Positions 50,035 through 58,973 of a stretch of 64,000 nucleotides of DNA are shown here, one piece after another. The stretch comes from Bradyrhizobium diazoefficiens. GTDB lineage: Bacteria > Pseudomonadota > Alphaproteobacteria > Rhizobiales > Xanthobacteraceae. The stretch covers positions 248,001 through 312,000 of the forward strand of contig NZ_JAFCJE010000002.1 of assembly GCF_018131185.1 (NCBI RefSeq), written 5' to 3'. Each line of letters begins with the position of its first letter. Position 1 is the first letter of the stretch. The notes below the pieces were generated by a model that saw only the letters and a program-made list of their open reading frames with translations, was not told the DNA's origin and ran no database searches. A program made the position numbers and the translations under genes.

Positions 50035-51552
50035 TCAGCTTTCGTCGGTTGCCGGCAAGGTGAAGCGGAATGTCGCTCCGCCCGCTGCATTGCTCTCGGC
50101 CCACATGCGGCCACCGTGAGCCTCGATGATCGAGCGGCTGATGGAGAGACCCACGCCCATGCCGGTGTCCTTGGTGGTGAAGAAGGTTTGGAACAGGTTT
50201 GGAATGACGTCCTCCCGGAAGCCCGAGCCGGTGTCGGAGACCGCCACCTCGATCATGTCGTCGGCAGCACGGGTGTTGGCGACGGCGAGCTCGCGCCGCG
50301 TCGACTGCGCCATTGCTTCGAGTGCGTTGCGAAACAGATTGACCAGCACCTGCTGGATCTGCACGCGGTCGGCAAGGACGAGATCGGCGTCAGGATCGAG
50401 GCTGAAGCGGAGCTGCACGTTCTGCTCGCGCGCGCCGGCGAGCCCGAGCGCACCGGCCTCCTCGATCAGCTTGGACAGACTCTCGACCCGCTTCTCCGAT
50501 TCGCCGCGGGAGACGAAGTCGCGCAGGCGCCTGATGATCTGGCCGGCGCGCAAGGCCTGCTCCGCTGCGCGATCCAGCGCGCTTTCGACCTTCGGCATGT
50601 TGGGATCGCTGCTGCCGGCGAGGAGGCGCCGCGATCCCTTCATGTAATTGCTGATCGCCGCCAGCGGCTGATTGAGCTCGTGAGCGAGCGCGGAGGCCAT
50701 TTCGCCCATCGCGGTCAGCCGCGAGACGTGGACGAGCTCAGCTTGCAATTCCTGGAGCCGGGCCTGGGTCTGCTGGTGCTCGGTGAGATCGCGGACGAAG
50801 CCGGTGAAATAAGGCTCGCCGCCGGATTCCATCTCGCCGATCGACAGATGCATCGGAAAAGTCGTGCCGTCGCGGCGCTTGCCGGTCACGATACGGCCGA
50901 TGCCTATGATGTGCGGATCGTTCGTGGTGCGGTAACGGGCGATGTAGCCGTCGTGGCGGGTGCGATCGGGCTCCGGCATCAGGATGTTGACGTTCTGGCC
51001 AATCGCCTCGTGCTCTGACCAGCCGAACAGGCGCTCTGCGGCCGAGCTGAAGAGCTGCATGATGCCGTGGCCGTCGATGACGATCATGGCGTCGGGAATG
51101 GTCTGGAGGATGGAGCGGAGGTGGGTCTCGCGTGTACGCAACGCCTCCTCGACCTGCTTTTCCTCGTCGATGTCGAGAAAGATGCCGGTGAGATGACGGG
51201 CGGCGCCGGCTTCGTCCCGAAGGAGTCCTGCCCGGGCGCGGATCCATTGCCCGGTGCCGGAGGCATTCGTGATCCTGAAGGATACATCGAAGCTGCCGCC
51301 CCGCTCGGAAACGCGATTGATCGCGCTCTCTACCCGCTCTCTGTCCGCGGGCTGAAGCTGCGACATGAACAGGTCGTAGCTCGCCGGCTGATTCCGCTCG
51401 ACGCCGAGCAGAGCGCTGGCGGTCTCGGACCAGTCCAATTCCCGCGTCGCGAGGTCGAGATCCCAGGTGCCGACGCCAAATCCTTCGATCCGAACGCGGA
51501 AACGTTCGCCCCGACCATCGTCCTGCGAGTGCGTTACGCGGGTCGGCGACAA
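50035..51552 (-). CDS. fixL: Oxygen-sensing histidine kinase FixL
   Basis: A 505-aa soluble kinase. It has an N-terminal PAS domain (about 20–130), then the haem PAS domain (about 140–255) with proximal His200 (TRHDGY), Ile215, Arg220 (GIGRIVTG) and Leu236, all at B. diazoefficiens numbering. The phospho-acceptor His291 is in ALAHELNQPLAAI, and the ATP domain has N, G1 and G2 boxes (VNLFRNALEAM, VSDTGSGF, GMGVGLSIS). Like the B. diazoefficiens form it has no membrane helices. Oxygen on the haem turns the kinase off. Confidence 0.98.
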   Translation of the reverse strand: MSPTRVTHSQDDGRGERFRVRIEGFGVGTWDLDLATRELDWSETASALLGVERNQPASYDLFMSQLQPADRERVESAINRVSERGGSFDVSFRITNASGTGQWIRARAGLLRDEAGAARHLTGIFLDIDEEKQVEEALRTRETHLRSILQTIPDAMIVIDGHGIMQLFSSAAERLFGWSEHEAIGQNVNILMPEPDRTRHDGYIARYRTTNDPHIIGIGRIVTGKRRDGTTFPMHLSIGEMESGGEPYFTGFVRDLTEHQQTQARLQELQAELVHVSRLTAMGEMASALAHELNQPLAAISNYMKGSRRLLAGSSDPNMPKVESALDRAAEQALRAGQIIRRLRDFVSRGESEKRVESLSKLIEEAGALGLAGAREQNVQLRFSLDPDADLVLADRVQIQQVLVNLFRNALEAMAQSTRRELAVANTRAADDMIEVAVSDTGSGFREDVIPNLFQTFFTTKDTGMGVGLSISRSIIEAHGGRMWAESNAAGGATFRFTLPATDES

Positions 51553-51678
51553 ATGAAGCTCCTGATCCTGATGCGGCGGCCCCGGACGGGGTTACCGCTC
51601 CCCTAATGTCGCCTAAGGCCGGGCCGGAGGCAAGTTCCGTCGAGTCTGAGGAGGGCAAATCGGGTGCCGGCGGCCTCC

Positions 51679-51692
51679 TTGATCTATCTCAT
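51679..51692 (+). promoter_or_regulatory. Imperfect FixK box before usp
   Basis: TTGA-TCTATC-TCAT, one base short of the TTGA-N6-TCAA dyad. It is centred about 64 bp before the usp ATG, the same distance as at fixN and fixG. Confidence 0.4.
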
Positions 51693-51749
51693 CCCCATGT
51701 GCGGAGGCTGGCGTAAATCTTACTGAGCTTTTTGCACTGGAGAATTCCG

Positions 51750-52583
51750 ATGACGTACGCGACGGTGATGGTCAGTCTGGCGCTCGATCAGTCCAACGAG
51801 GCGCGTCTTCAGGTCGCCGGCGAGCTCGCCGAACGATTCGAAGCGGCCATCGTCGGGGTCGCCGCGGCGCGGTTTGCGCCGCCGCTCTATTTCACCGACG
51901 GCGCAGAGGCGCAAGCGCTGATCGACGAGGGCGAAGCTTCGATCAGCCGGCGACTGGCGGGCCTGGAGGCACAATTCCGTGCCGCTACCAGGAATCGTGG
52001 CGGACATGCGGAGTGGCGCAGCGCCATGGATTTTCCGGCGCGATTCGCCCTGGCGCAGGCGCGTTGCGCCGACATCGTGGTCAGCGGCGGGCAGAGCCCG
52101 GCCTTCTCCGATGCGTTCGCGCTCGCGAGCCCCAAGGATCTGGTGATGCAGGCCGGCCGCCCACTCCTCGTCGTCCCCGACCGGGCCAACTGGCTCGACC
52201 TGCGCAGCGTGCTGGTGGCGTGGAGGGACACGCCGGAGGCGCGACGGGCGGTGGCCGATGCGCTGCCAATTCTGCGCAAGGCGAGGGACGTCACCATCGC
52301 CACGATTCCGGAGCGCGATGACGACCGTTCGGTCGCGACGGCCGGCGTCACCGACGTTGCCGCCTGGCTCGCCCGCCACGGCGTCACCGCGACGGCGCGC
52401 ATCTGCGAAGGCGCCCGGAACGAAACCGCCACCGCGCAACTGGAGAAAGCCGCAGGCGACGTCGATGCCGGCCTGATCGTAGCGGGCGCCTATGGTCATT
52501 CGAGGTTTCGTGAACTGATCCTGGGCGGCGTCACCCAGTATCTGGTCACGCAGACTGCCCGCAGCGTGCTGCTGTCACATTGA
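51750..52583 (+). CDS. Universal stress protein (UspA family)
   Basis: A 277-aa protein made of a degenerate N-terminal Usp-like half and a C-terminal half with the nucleotide-binding pattern GAYGHSRFRELILGGVTQYLV (G-x2-G-x9-G-T). GGAG lies 8 bp before the ATG. It is followed at 33 bp by a CBS-domain gene. The pair stands between fixL and fixN as in B. diazoefficiens, so low-oxygen control is likely. Confidence 0.9.
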   Translation: MTYATVMVSLALDQSNEARLQVAGELAERFEAAIVGVAAARFAPPLYFTDGAEAQALIDEGEASISRRLAGLEAQFRAATRNRGGHAEWRSAMDFPARFALAQARCADIVVSGGQSPAFSDAFALASPKDLVMQAGRPLLVVPDRANWLDLRSVLVAWRDTPEARRAVADALPILRKARDVTIATIPERDDDRSVATAGVTDVAAWLARHGVTATARICEGARNETATAQLEKAAGDVDAGLIVAGAYGHSRFRELILGGVTQYLVTQTARSVLLSH

Positions 52584-52616
52584 CGGCAGGTAGAATCGAA
52601 TTGAGGAGGACGCGCC

Positions 52617-53042
52617 GTGTACAGATTTATTGAACAGACCGTCGACGGCTACATGACGCGCAACGTCAAGGCGGTGCAGCGCGACCGAGACCTGCTCGAG
52701 CTCAGCGAGATGTTCGAGACCGACGATTTCAATTCCTATCCGGTGGAGGACGATGGACAGGTGGTCGGCATCGTCACCAAGTTCGACATTCTGAAATGCT
52801 TCGCCTTCACGCCGAGCCAGATGCTGCCCCGCTATCACGACCTGATGAGCCGCAAGATCGGCGACGTCATGACGCCCGAGTTCATCTATGTCAGTCCCGA
52901 CACGCGGCTGACGCGCGTGCTCCAGATCATGGTTGAACACCGCATCAGGAGCATCATCGTTCTCGATAGCGCGCAGAAACTGGTCGGAATCATCGCCCGC
53001 GAGGACGTCATCGCGGCCCTCAAGGCGACGGCGCGCGACTGA
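52617..53042 (+). CDS. Two-CBS-domain protein
   Basis: A 141-aa Bateman module. CBS1 covers about 8–60 (VDGYMTRNVKAVQRDRDLLELS … GIVTKFDIL) and CBS2 about 80–138 (IGDVMTPEFIYVSPDTRLTRVL … GIIAREDVI). Such modules bind adenosyl nucleotides. The GTG at 52617 follows GAGGAGG. It is co-directional with usp and ends at a terminator before fixN. Confidence 0.9.
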   Translation: MYRFIEQTVDGYMTRNVKAVQRDRDLLELSEMFETDDFNSYPVEDDGQVVGIVTKFDILKCFAFTPSQMLPRYHDLMSRKIGDVMTPEFIYVSPDTRLTRVLQIMVEHRIRSIIVLDSAQKLVGIIAREDVIAALKATARD

Positions 53043-53070
53043 ACGCGGCCCCCTTCGGTCATGAGGTTCC

Positions 53071-53101
53071 AACTTCCGTAATCTCACGGAGGTTTTCGTT
53101 T
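53071..53101 (+). terminator. Rho-independent terminator of the usp–CBS unit
   Basis: Stem AACTTCCGT/ACGGAGGTT (one G·U pair) followed by TTCGTTT, 28 bp after the CBS gene stop. Confidence 0.6.
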
Positions 53102-53198
53102 CAGGCGCGTCTCGTCCTCACGGCGCCTATGCGCCTTCCTCGGGACGAGGCTAATCGACGCCGGTGCCCGTTGAATCTAACTGCCACGCACTCCGTCC

Positions 53199-53241
53199 TC
53201 ATCTGAGGAGTCCGCCTTGAGCGGACTCTCGAAGGATGGTT
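53199..53241. repeat. Short extragenic palindrome
   Basis: Arms GTCCTCATCTGAGGAGTCCG and CGGACTCTCGAAGGATGG around a short loop, similar to dispersed GATGAGGAC-type repeats of Bradyrhizobium. It lies in the 366-bp gap before fixN, which otherwise holds the terminator and the FixK box. Confidence 0.6.
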
Positions 53242-53338
53242 TCAGGAAAAGCCCTCAACGGAGATGGCCGTGCGCCTACGGGGAGAAGGCATTTCGACTG
53301 GCGCTGCATCAGTCCACGTTAACAGAAATCCACCTATC

Positions 53339-53352
53339 TTGATTTCAATCAA
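53339..53352 (+). promoter_or_regulatory. FixK box of fixNOQP
   Basis: TTGATTTCAATCAA is a perfect TTGA-N6-TCAA dyad. Its centre is 63 bp before the fixN ATG, placing it near −41 of a start around 53387, as expected for class II activation by FixK2. Confidence 0.9.
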
Positions 53353-53408
53353 TTCCCCGCGAGGGTGAATGTGGTTTCTGGCGGCGTGTTCTTTCAGAGA
53401 GAATCCGC

Positions 53409-55058
53409 ATGAGCCAGCCCTCCATCTCCAAATCCATGACCATCGGTGAAAGCGGCCTGGCTGTCGTGTTCGCAGTCACCGCCTTCCTCTGCGTGATCGC
53501 TTCGGCCAAGGCGCTCGACGCACCCTTCGCCTTCCATGCCGCGCTCAGCGCGGCTGCGAGCCTGGCCGCGGTGTTCGTCATCGTCAACCGCTACCTCGAC
53601 CGTCCGGCGGCGCTTCCGCCGGCGGAGATCTACGGCCGCCCGAACTACAACATGGGCCCGATCAAGTTCTCCTCCTTCATGGCCATGTTCTGGGGCATTG
53701 CCGGCTTCCTCGTCGGCCTTATCATCGCCTCGCAACTGGCTTGGCCGGCGCTGAACTTCGATCTGCCCTGGACCAGCTTCGGCCGCCTGCGGCCGCTGCA
53801 CACCTCCGCCGTGATCTTCGCTTTCGGCGGCAACGTGCTGATCGCGACCTCGTTCTACGTGGTGCAGAAGTCCTGCCGCACGCGCCTCGCCGGCGATCTC
53901 GCGCCGTGGTTCGTCGTGCTGGGCTACAACTTCTTCATTCTGATCGCCGGCACCGGCTATCTGCTCGGCGTCACGCAATCGAAGGAATATGCCGAGCCGG
54001 AATGGTATGCCGACCTCTGGCTGACCATCGTCTGGGTGGTCTATCTGCTCGTCTTCGTCGCCACTCTCATCAAGCGGAAAGAGCCGCATATCTTCGTCGC
54101 GAACTGGTTCTATCTCGCCTTCATCGTGACGATCGCGGTCCTGCATCTCGGCAACAATCCGGCGCTTCCCGTCTCGGTGTTCGGCTCGAAGTCCTACGTC
54201 GCCTGGGGCGGAATCCAGGACGCCATGTTCCAGTGGTGGTACGGCCACAATGCGGTCGGTTTCTTCCTGACCGCCGGCTTCCTCGCCATCATGTACTACT
54301 TCATCCCGAAGCGCGCCGAGCGGCCGATCTATTCCTACCGGCTGTCGATCATCCACTTCTGGGCGCTGATCTTCCTCTACATCTGGGCCGGCCCGCACCA
54401 CCTGCACTACACGGCGCTGCCGGACTGGACGCAGACGCTGGGCATGACCTTCTCGATCATGCTGTGGATGCCCTCCTGGGGCGGCATGATCAACGGCCTG
54501 ATGACGCTGTCGGGCGCTTGGGACAAGCTGCGCACAGATCCCGTGCTGCGCATGCTCGTGGTCTCCGTCGCATTCTACGGCATGTCGACCTTCGAAGGCC
54601 CGATGATGTCGATCAAGGTGGTCAACTCGCTCAGCCACTACACCGACTGGACCATCGGCCACGTGCATTCCGGCGCGCTCGGCTGGGTCGGCTTCGTCTC
54701 CTTCGGCGCGCTCTATTGCCTGGTGCCGTGGGCCTGGAATCGCAAGGGCCTCTACAGCCTGAAGCTCGTCAACTGGCACTTCTGGGTCGCGACCCTCGGC
54801 ATCGTCCTCTACATCTCGGCGATGTGGGTGTCCGGCATCCTCCAGGGTCTGATGTGGCGCGCCTACACCTCGCTCGGCTTCCTCGAATATTCCTTCATCG
54901 AGACCGTCGAGGCGATGCATCCCTTCTACATCATCCGCGCCGCCGGCGGCGGTCTGTTCCTGATCGGCGCGCTGATCATGGCCTATAACCTCTGGATGAC
55001 CGTCCGCGTCGGCGAACAGGAAGTCCAGATGCCCGTCGCTCTTCAGCCGGCGGAGTGA
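53409..55058 (+). CDS. fixN: cbb3-type cytochrome c oxidase subunit I
   Basis: A 549-aa catalytic subunit with about 12–14 helices. Haem and CuB ligands are visible in [16 protein letters not shown] (low-spin haem His), [10 protein letters not shown] (CuB His), [15 protein letters not shown] (His pair) and [10 protein letters not shown] (haem ligands). The gene begins 63 bp after a perfect FixK box. cbb3 oxidase has high oxygen affinity and supports respiration at nodule or microaerobic oxygen levels. Confidence 0.98.
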   Translation: MSQPSISKSMTIGESGLAVVFAVTAFLCVIASAKALDAPFAFHAALSAAASLAAVFVIVNRYLDRPAALPPAEIYGRPNYNMGPIKFSSFMAMFWGIAGFLVGLIIASQLAWPALNFDLPWTSFGRLRPLHTSAVIFAFGGNVLIATSFYVVQKSCRTRLAGDLAPWFVVLGYNFFILIAGTGYLLGVTQSKEYAEPEWYADLWLTIVWVVYLLVFVATLIKRKEPHIFVANWFYLAFIVTIAVLHLGNNPALPVSVFGSKSYVAWGGIQDAMFQWWYGHNAVGFFLTAGFLAIMYYFIPKRAERPIYSYRLSIIHFWALIFLYIWAGPHHLHYTALPDWTQTLGMTFSIMLWMPSWGGMINGLMTLSGAWDKLRTDPVLRMLVVSVAFYGMSTFEGPMMSIKVVNSLSHYTDWTIGHVHSGALGWVGFVSFGALYCLVPWAWNRKGLYSLKLVNWHFWVATLGIVLYISAMWVSGILQGLMWRAYTSLGFLEYSFIETVEAMHPFYIIRAAGGGLFLIGALIMAYNLWMTVRVGEQEVQMPVALQPAE

Positions 55059-55069
55059 GGAGCTCAACC

Positions 55070-55804
55070 ATGTCGTTCTGGACACGTCACCAAATCTTCG
55101 AAAAGAACTCGATCATCCTGATCGTCGGCATCCTGCTGGTGATCGCGGTCGGTGGTCTCGTCGAGATCACCCCGCTGTTCTACCTCAAGAGCACGATCGA
55201 GAAGGTCGACGGGGTCAGGCCCTATACGCCGCTGGAGCTCGTGGGCCGCAACGTCTACGTTCGCGAGGGCTGCTATCTCTGCCATTCGCAGATGGTCCGG
55301 CCGTTGCGCGACGAGGTCGAACGTTACGGCCACTTCTCGCTCGCCGCCGAGAGCATGTACGATCACCCGTTCCAGTGGGGCTCCAAGCGTACCGGACCCG
55401 ATCTTGCCCGCGTCGGCGCCAAATACTCCGACGACTGGCACGTCACCCACCTGACCAATCCGCGCGCGATCGTGCCGCAGTCGGTGATGCCGGGCTATCC
55501 GTTCCTCAGCAAGAACGAGATCGACCCCGATGCGATCGCCGGCGACATGCGCGCGCTCAGGACCGTCGGCGTCCCCTACAGCGACGAGCAGATCGCCAAT
55601 GCGGCCGCCGACCTGAAGGCCCAGGCCGACCCCGAGAATGCCGGCACCGACGCCTTCGGCAAGCGCTACGCCAAGGCCGTCGTGCGCAATTTCGACGGCA
55701 AGACCGGTACGCCGACCGAGATGGACGCGCTGGTCGCGTACCTGCAGATGCTCGGCACGCTGGTCGACTTCAAGATCTACAACGAGAAAGCCAATCTTCG
55801 CTGA
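55070..55804 (+). CDS. fixO: cbb3-type cytochrome c oxidase monohaem subunit II
   Basis: A 244-aa membrane-anchored cytochrome: one N-terminal helix (SIILIVGILLVIAVGGLVEI) and one haem motif CYLCHS, with Met ligand candidates in QSVMPGYPFL. The ATG at 55070 lies 11 bp after fixN. Confidence 0.97.
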   Translation: MSFWTRHQIFEKNSIILIVGILLVIAVGGLVEITPLFYLKSTIEKVDGVRPYTPLELVGRNVYVREGCYLCHSQMVRPLRDEVERYGHFSLAAESMYDHPFQWGSKRTGPDLARVGAKYSDDWHVTHLTNPRAIVPQSVMPGYPFLSKNEIDPDAIAGDMRALRTVGVPYSDEQIANAAADLKAQADPENAGTDAFGKRYAKAVVRNFDGKTGTPTEMDALVAYLQMLGTLVDFKIYNEKANLR

Positions 55805-55817
55805 GAAGGCATGAACG

Positions 55818-55982
55818 ATGAAAGCCATCCTGACAGTCCATAATCTAGCGTCCGATCTCGTGACGACGATCTGGACACCGGTGTTCGTCGCGATCTTTCT
55901 CGCGATCATCGCCTACGCATTCTGGCCCCGTAACAAGGCTGTGTTCGACAAAGCCGCGCACCTGCCCTTGCGGGAGGAGTAG
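55818..55982 (+). CDS. fixQ: cbb3-type oxidase small subunit FixQ/CcoQ
   Basis: A 54-aa single-helix protein (WTPVFVAIFLAIIAYAFWP) typical of CcoQ, between fixO and fixP. It helps stabilise the complex. The ATG at 55818 gives the CcoQ frame; the ATG at 55811 is out of frame. Confidence 0.95.
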   Translation: MKAILTVHNLASDLVTTIWTPVFVAIFLAIIAYAFWPRNKAVFDKAAHLPLREE

Positions 55983-55988
55983 AGAATC

Positions 55989-56864
55989 ATGACCGACCAT
56001 TCTAGCGACATCGATACCGTCACCGGCAAGTCCACGACCGGACACGAGTGGGACGGCATCAAGGAGCTCAACACGCCGCTGCCGCGCTGGTGGGTGATCT
56101 GCTTCTATCTCACCATCGTCTGGTCGATCGGCTACTGGGTCGTCTATCCCGCCTGGCCGCTGATCTCCAGCAACACCACGGGCATGTTCGGTTACTCCTC
56201 GCGCGCCGACGTCGCGGTCGAGCTCGCCAACCTCGAGAAGATCCGCGGTGACAAGATGGTGGCGCTGGGCGCGGCCTCGCTCGCCGACATCGAGAAGGAC
56301 CCGGCCTTGCTGGCGCTCGCACGCGCCAAGGGCAAGACCGTGTTCGGCGACAATTGCGCGCCCTGCCACGGCTCTGGTGGCGCCGGCGCCAAGGGCTATC
56401 CGAACCTGAACGACGACGAATGGCTGTGGGGCGGCACGCTCGACCAGATCATGCAGACCATCCAGTTCGGCGTGCGGTCCGGCCATGCCAAGACGCATGA
56501 GGGCCAGATGCTCGCCTTCGGCAAGGACGGCGTGCTGAAGAGCGACGAGATCGTCACCGTCGCCAACTACGTGCGGTCGCTGGCGGTCCTACCGACCCGC
56601 AACGGCTTCGATGCCGCCAAGGGCGAGAAGATCTTCGCGGAGAATTGCGTTGCCTGCCACGGCGATGCCGGCAAGGGCAACCAGGAGTTGGGCGCACCGA
56701 ACCTGACCGACAAGATCTGGCTCTACGGCTCCGACGAGGCGAGCCTGATCGAGACCATCGGCCAGGGCCGCGCCGGCGTGATGCCGGCCTGGGAAGGCCG
56801 GCTCGATCCCGCCACCATCAAGGCGATGGCGGTCTACGTCCACTCGCTCGGTGGCGGCAAATAA
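55989..56864 (+). CDS. fixP: cbb3-type cytochrome c oxidase dihaem subunit III
   Basis: A 291-aa membrane-anchored cytochrome with one N-terminal helix (PRWWVICFYLTIVWSIGYWVV) and two haem motifs (CAPCHG, CVACHG). It accepts electrons from the bc1 complex or cytochrome c. It starts 6 bp after fixQ and is followed by a strong hairpin. Confidence 0.98.
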   Translation: MTDHSSDIDTVTGKSTTGHEWDGIKELNTPLPRWWVICFYLTIVWSIGYWVVYPAWPLISSNTTGMFGYSSRADVAVELANLEKIRGDKMVALGAASLADIEKDPALLALARAKGKTVFGDNCAPCHGSGGAGAKGYPNLNDDEWLWGGTLDQIMQTIQFGVRSGHAKTHEGQMLAFGKDGVLKSDEIVTVANYVRSLAVLPTRNGFDAAKGEKIFAENCVACHGDAGKGNQELGAPNLTDKIWLYGSDEASLIETIGQGRAGVMPAWEGRLDPATIKAMAVYVHSLGGGK

Positions 56865-56887
56865 GCCGGCGGACCGCGGCCGATTCC

Positions 56888-56917
56888 AAACGGGGGCGCA
56901 GAAAAACGCCCCCGTTT
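56888..56917 (+). terminator. Hairpin after fixP, overlapping the next FixK box
   Basis: Perfect 11-bp stem AAACGGGGGCG/CGCCCCCGTTT with an A-rich 8-nt loop, 24 bp after the fixP stop. Its last two bases are the first two of the fixG FixK box. Confidence 0.7.
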
Positions 56918-56929
56918 GCGCTGGATCAA
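56916..56929 (+). promoter_or_regulatory. FixK box of fixGHIS
   Basis: TTGC-GCTGGA-TCAA, an accepted FixK2-box variant centred 62 bp before the fixG ATG, matching the fixN spacing. Confidence 0.8.
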
Positions 56930-56984
56930 GTGACCGGCGGACACCGGGTCTAGGTTCAATCGCACCTCCTGAGAAGATTCCGCG

Positions 56985-58451
56985 ATGAACAAGATCGTCA
57001 ACCCGAAAGAACTGAAGCCGGCGGACGATAGCGGGCCGCTTTATGCGGCCCACAAGAAGGTCTATCCCCAGAGCGTCTCCGGAACGTTCCGCCGCATCAA
57101 ATGGGGCCTGATGGCGTTTTGCCTCGGCGTCTATTATTTCCTGCCTTTCGTGCGCTGGAACCGCGGCCTCGGCGCGCCCAGCCAGGCCGTTCTGATCGAT
57201 CTTCCCAATAGCCGCTTCTACTTCTTCTTCATCGAGCTGTGGCCGCAGGAGGTCTACTACTTCACCGGCCTGCTGATCGTGGCCGCGGTGGCGCTGTTTC
57301 TGATGAACTCGGTCGGCGGCCGGATCTGGTGCGGCTATCTCTGTCCGCAGACTGTCTGGACCGACCTGTTCTATGCCGTCGAGCGCCTGATCGAGGGCGA
57401 CCGGCGCGAGCGGATGAAGAAGGACAAATCGTCCGACCCGATGAAGCTCGAGCGGATCTCCGAGATCGTGCTCAAGCATTCGATCTGGCTCATGATCGCC
57501 TGGTGGACCGGCGGCGCCTGGGTGCTTTACTTCAACGATGCGCCGACGCTGGTGAAGGAGCTCGTCACCTTCCAGGGGCCCATGATCGCCTACATCTGGA
57601 TCGGCATCCTCACCGCGACGACCTATCTGCTCGCCGGCTACATGCGCGAGCAGGTCTGCACCTATATGTGCCCGTGGCCGCGGATCCAGGCCGCACTCAC
57701 CGACGAATGGGCACTCAACGTCACCTACCGCTACGACCGCGGCGAGAAGCGCACGTCGGTCAAGAAGGCCGCCGAGCTGCGTGCGCTCGGCGAGCAGGTC
57801 GGCGATTGCGTCGATTGCTACCAGTGCGTCGCGGTTTGCCCCACCGGCATCGACATCCGCAACGGACCGCAGATGGAATGCATCCAGTGCGGTCTCTGCA
57901 TCGACGCCTGCGACAACGTGATGACGAAAATCGGCCGGCCGAAGCGCCTGATCGGCTACGACAACGACATCAACATTCATCGCCGCCAGGAAGGCAAGGC
58001 GCCGATCTACCGTGTCGTCCGACCCCGCACCATCGTCTACAGCGCGATCATCGTGGCCATCGGCGGCTTCATGGTCTACACGCTGGCGACGCGCAGCCTG
58101 CTCGACGTCAACGTGTTGCACGACCGCAATCCGGTCGCGGTCAAGCTCAGCGACGGCTCGATCCGCAACGCCTACACGGTGCGCCTGCTGAACAAGAGCG
58201 GCTACGACCGCGTCATCGCGATCGACGCGAACGGTCCGGCCAACGCGACCATTCACGTGATCGGCGTCGATTCGGTGACGCCGGATCGGCCGATGATCGT
58301 GATCCCGCGCGACTCCACCAGCGAGCTGCGGCTGCTCGTCACCGCGCCGGCCGAGAACAATCCGGAGAAGTCGGTCCCCGTTCGTTTCCACGTTACCGAT
58401 ATCGGGCTCGGCGAAGTCGCTTCCGCCACCGACAATTTCGTCTCTCCTTGA
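56985..58451 (+). CDS. fixG: cbb3 oxidase assembly ferredoxin-like protein FixG/CcoG
   Basis: A 488-aa membrane protein with about five helices. Cys motifs CGYLCPQTVW and CTYMCPWPRIQ, plus two [4Fe-4S] ferredoxin motifs (CVDCYQCVAVCP, CIQCGLCIDACD) lie between helices, followed by a C-terminal Ig-like domain. CcoG is known to act in copper delivery (Cu2+ reduction) for the oxidase. It is the first gene of fixGHIS. Confidence 0.97.
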   Translation: MNKIVNPKELKPADDSGPLYAAHKKVYPQSVSGTFRRIKWGLMAFCLGVYYFLPFVRWNRGLGAPSQAVLIDLPNSRFYFFFIELWPQEVYYFTGLLIVAAVALFLMNSVGGRIWCGYLCPQTVWTDLFYAVERLIEGDRRERMKKDKSSDPMKLERISEIVLKHSIWLMIAWWTGGAWVLYFNDAPTLVKELVTFQGPMIAYIWIGILTATTYLLAGYMREQVCTYMCPWPRIQAALTDEWALNVTYRYDRGEKRTSVKKAAELRALGEQVGDCVDCYQCVAVCPTGIDIRNGPQMECIQCGLCIDACDNVMTKIGRPKRLIGYDNDINIHRRQEGKAPIYRVVRPRTIVYSAIIVAIGGFMVYTLATRSLLDVNVLHDRNPVAVKLSDGSIRNAYTVRLLNKSGYDRVIAIDANGPANATIHVIGVDSVTPDRPMIVIPRDSTSELRLLVTAPAENNPEKSVPVRFHVTDIGLGEVASATDNFVSP

Positions 58452-58470
58452 GAAAAGTCTGGAGCAAGCC

Positions 58471-58962
58471 ATGGCATCCGCCCCGAAGCCGCTGACCGGA
58501 ACGAAGGTCTTCCTGATGCTGGTCGCATTCTTCGGTCTCGTGATCGGCGTCAATGTCACCATGATGAAGCTGGCGATCGCGACGCTGCCCGGCACCGATG
58601 TCGACAGCCCCTATGCCGCGGGCCTGACCTACGACCGCGAGATCTCGGCGGCGCATGACCAGGCGCTGCGCAAATGGAAGGTCAACGCCCATATCGAGCG
58701 CCGCAGCGACGGCGGCGCCGTGGTCCAGGTCGAAGCGCGCGATGCCGGCGGTCAGCCGATCGCCGGACTGAAATTCGGCGGACGCCTGGAGCGGCCGACC
58801 GACAAGCGCGCCGATCTCGCCGTCGAGCTCACCGAGGCCGGCATCGGCCTCTATCGTGGCAATGCTGCGTCCGTCGGGCCGGGTCAATGGGATCTGGTGA
58901 TCGAGGGCGAGGCGCGGGGAACGCGCGTGTTCTTGTCGCGCAACCGCGTGATCCTGAACTGA
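58471..58962 (+). CDS. fixH: cbb3 oxidase assembly protein FixH/CcoH
   Basis: A 163-aa protein with one N-terminal helix (KVFLMLVAFFGLVIGVNVTMM) and the family segment TDVDSPYAAGLTYDREISAAHDQ-like (GTDVDSPYAAGLTYDRE) in the periplasmic part. It lies 19 bp after fixG and 11 bp before fixI. Confidence 0.95.
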   Translation: MASAPKPLTGTKVFLMLVAFFGLVIGVNVTMMKLAIATLPGTDVDSPYAAGLTYDREISAAHDQALRKWKVNAHIERRSDGGAVVQVEARDAGGQPIAGLKFGGRLERPTDKRADLAVELTEAGIGLYRGNAASVGPGQWDLVIEGEARGTRVFLSRNRVILN

Positions 58963-58973
58963 AGGACTTCGTC

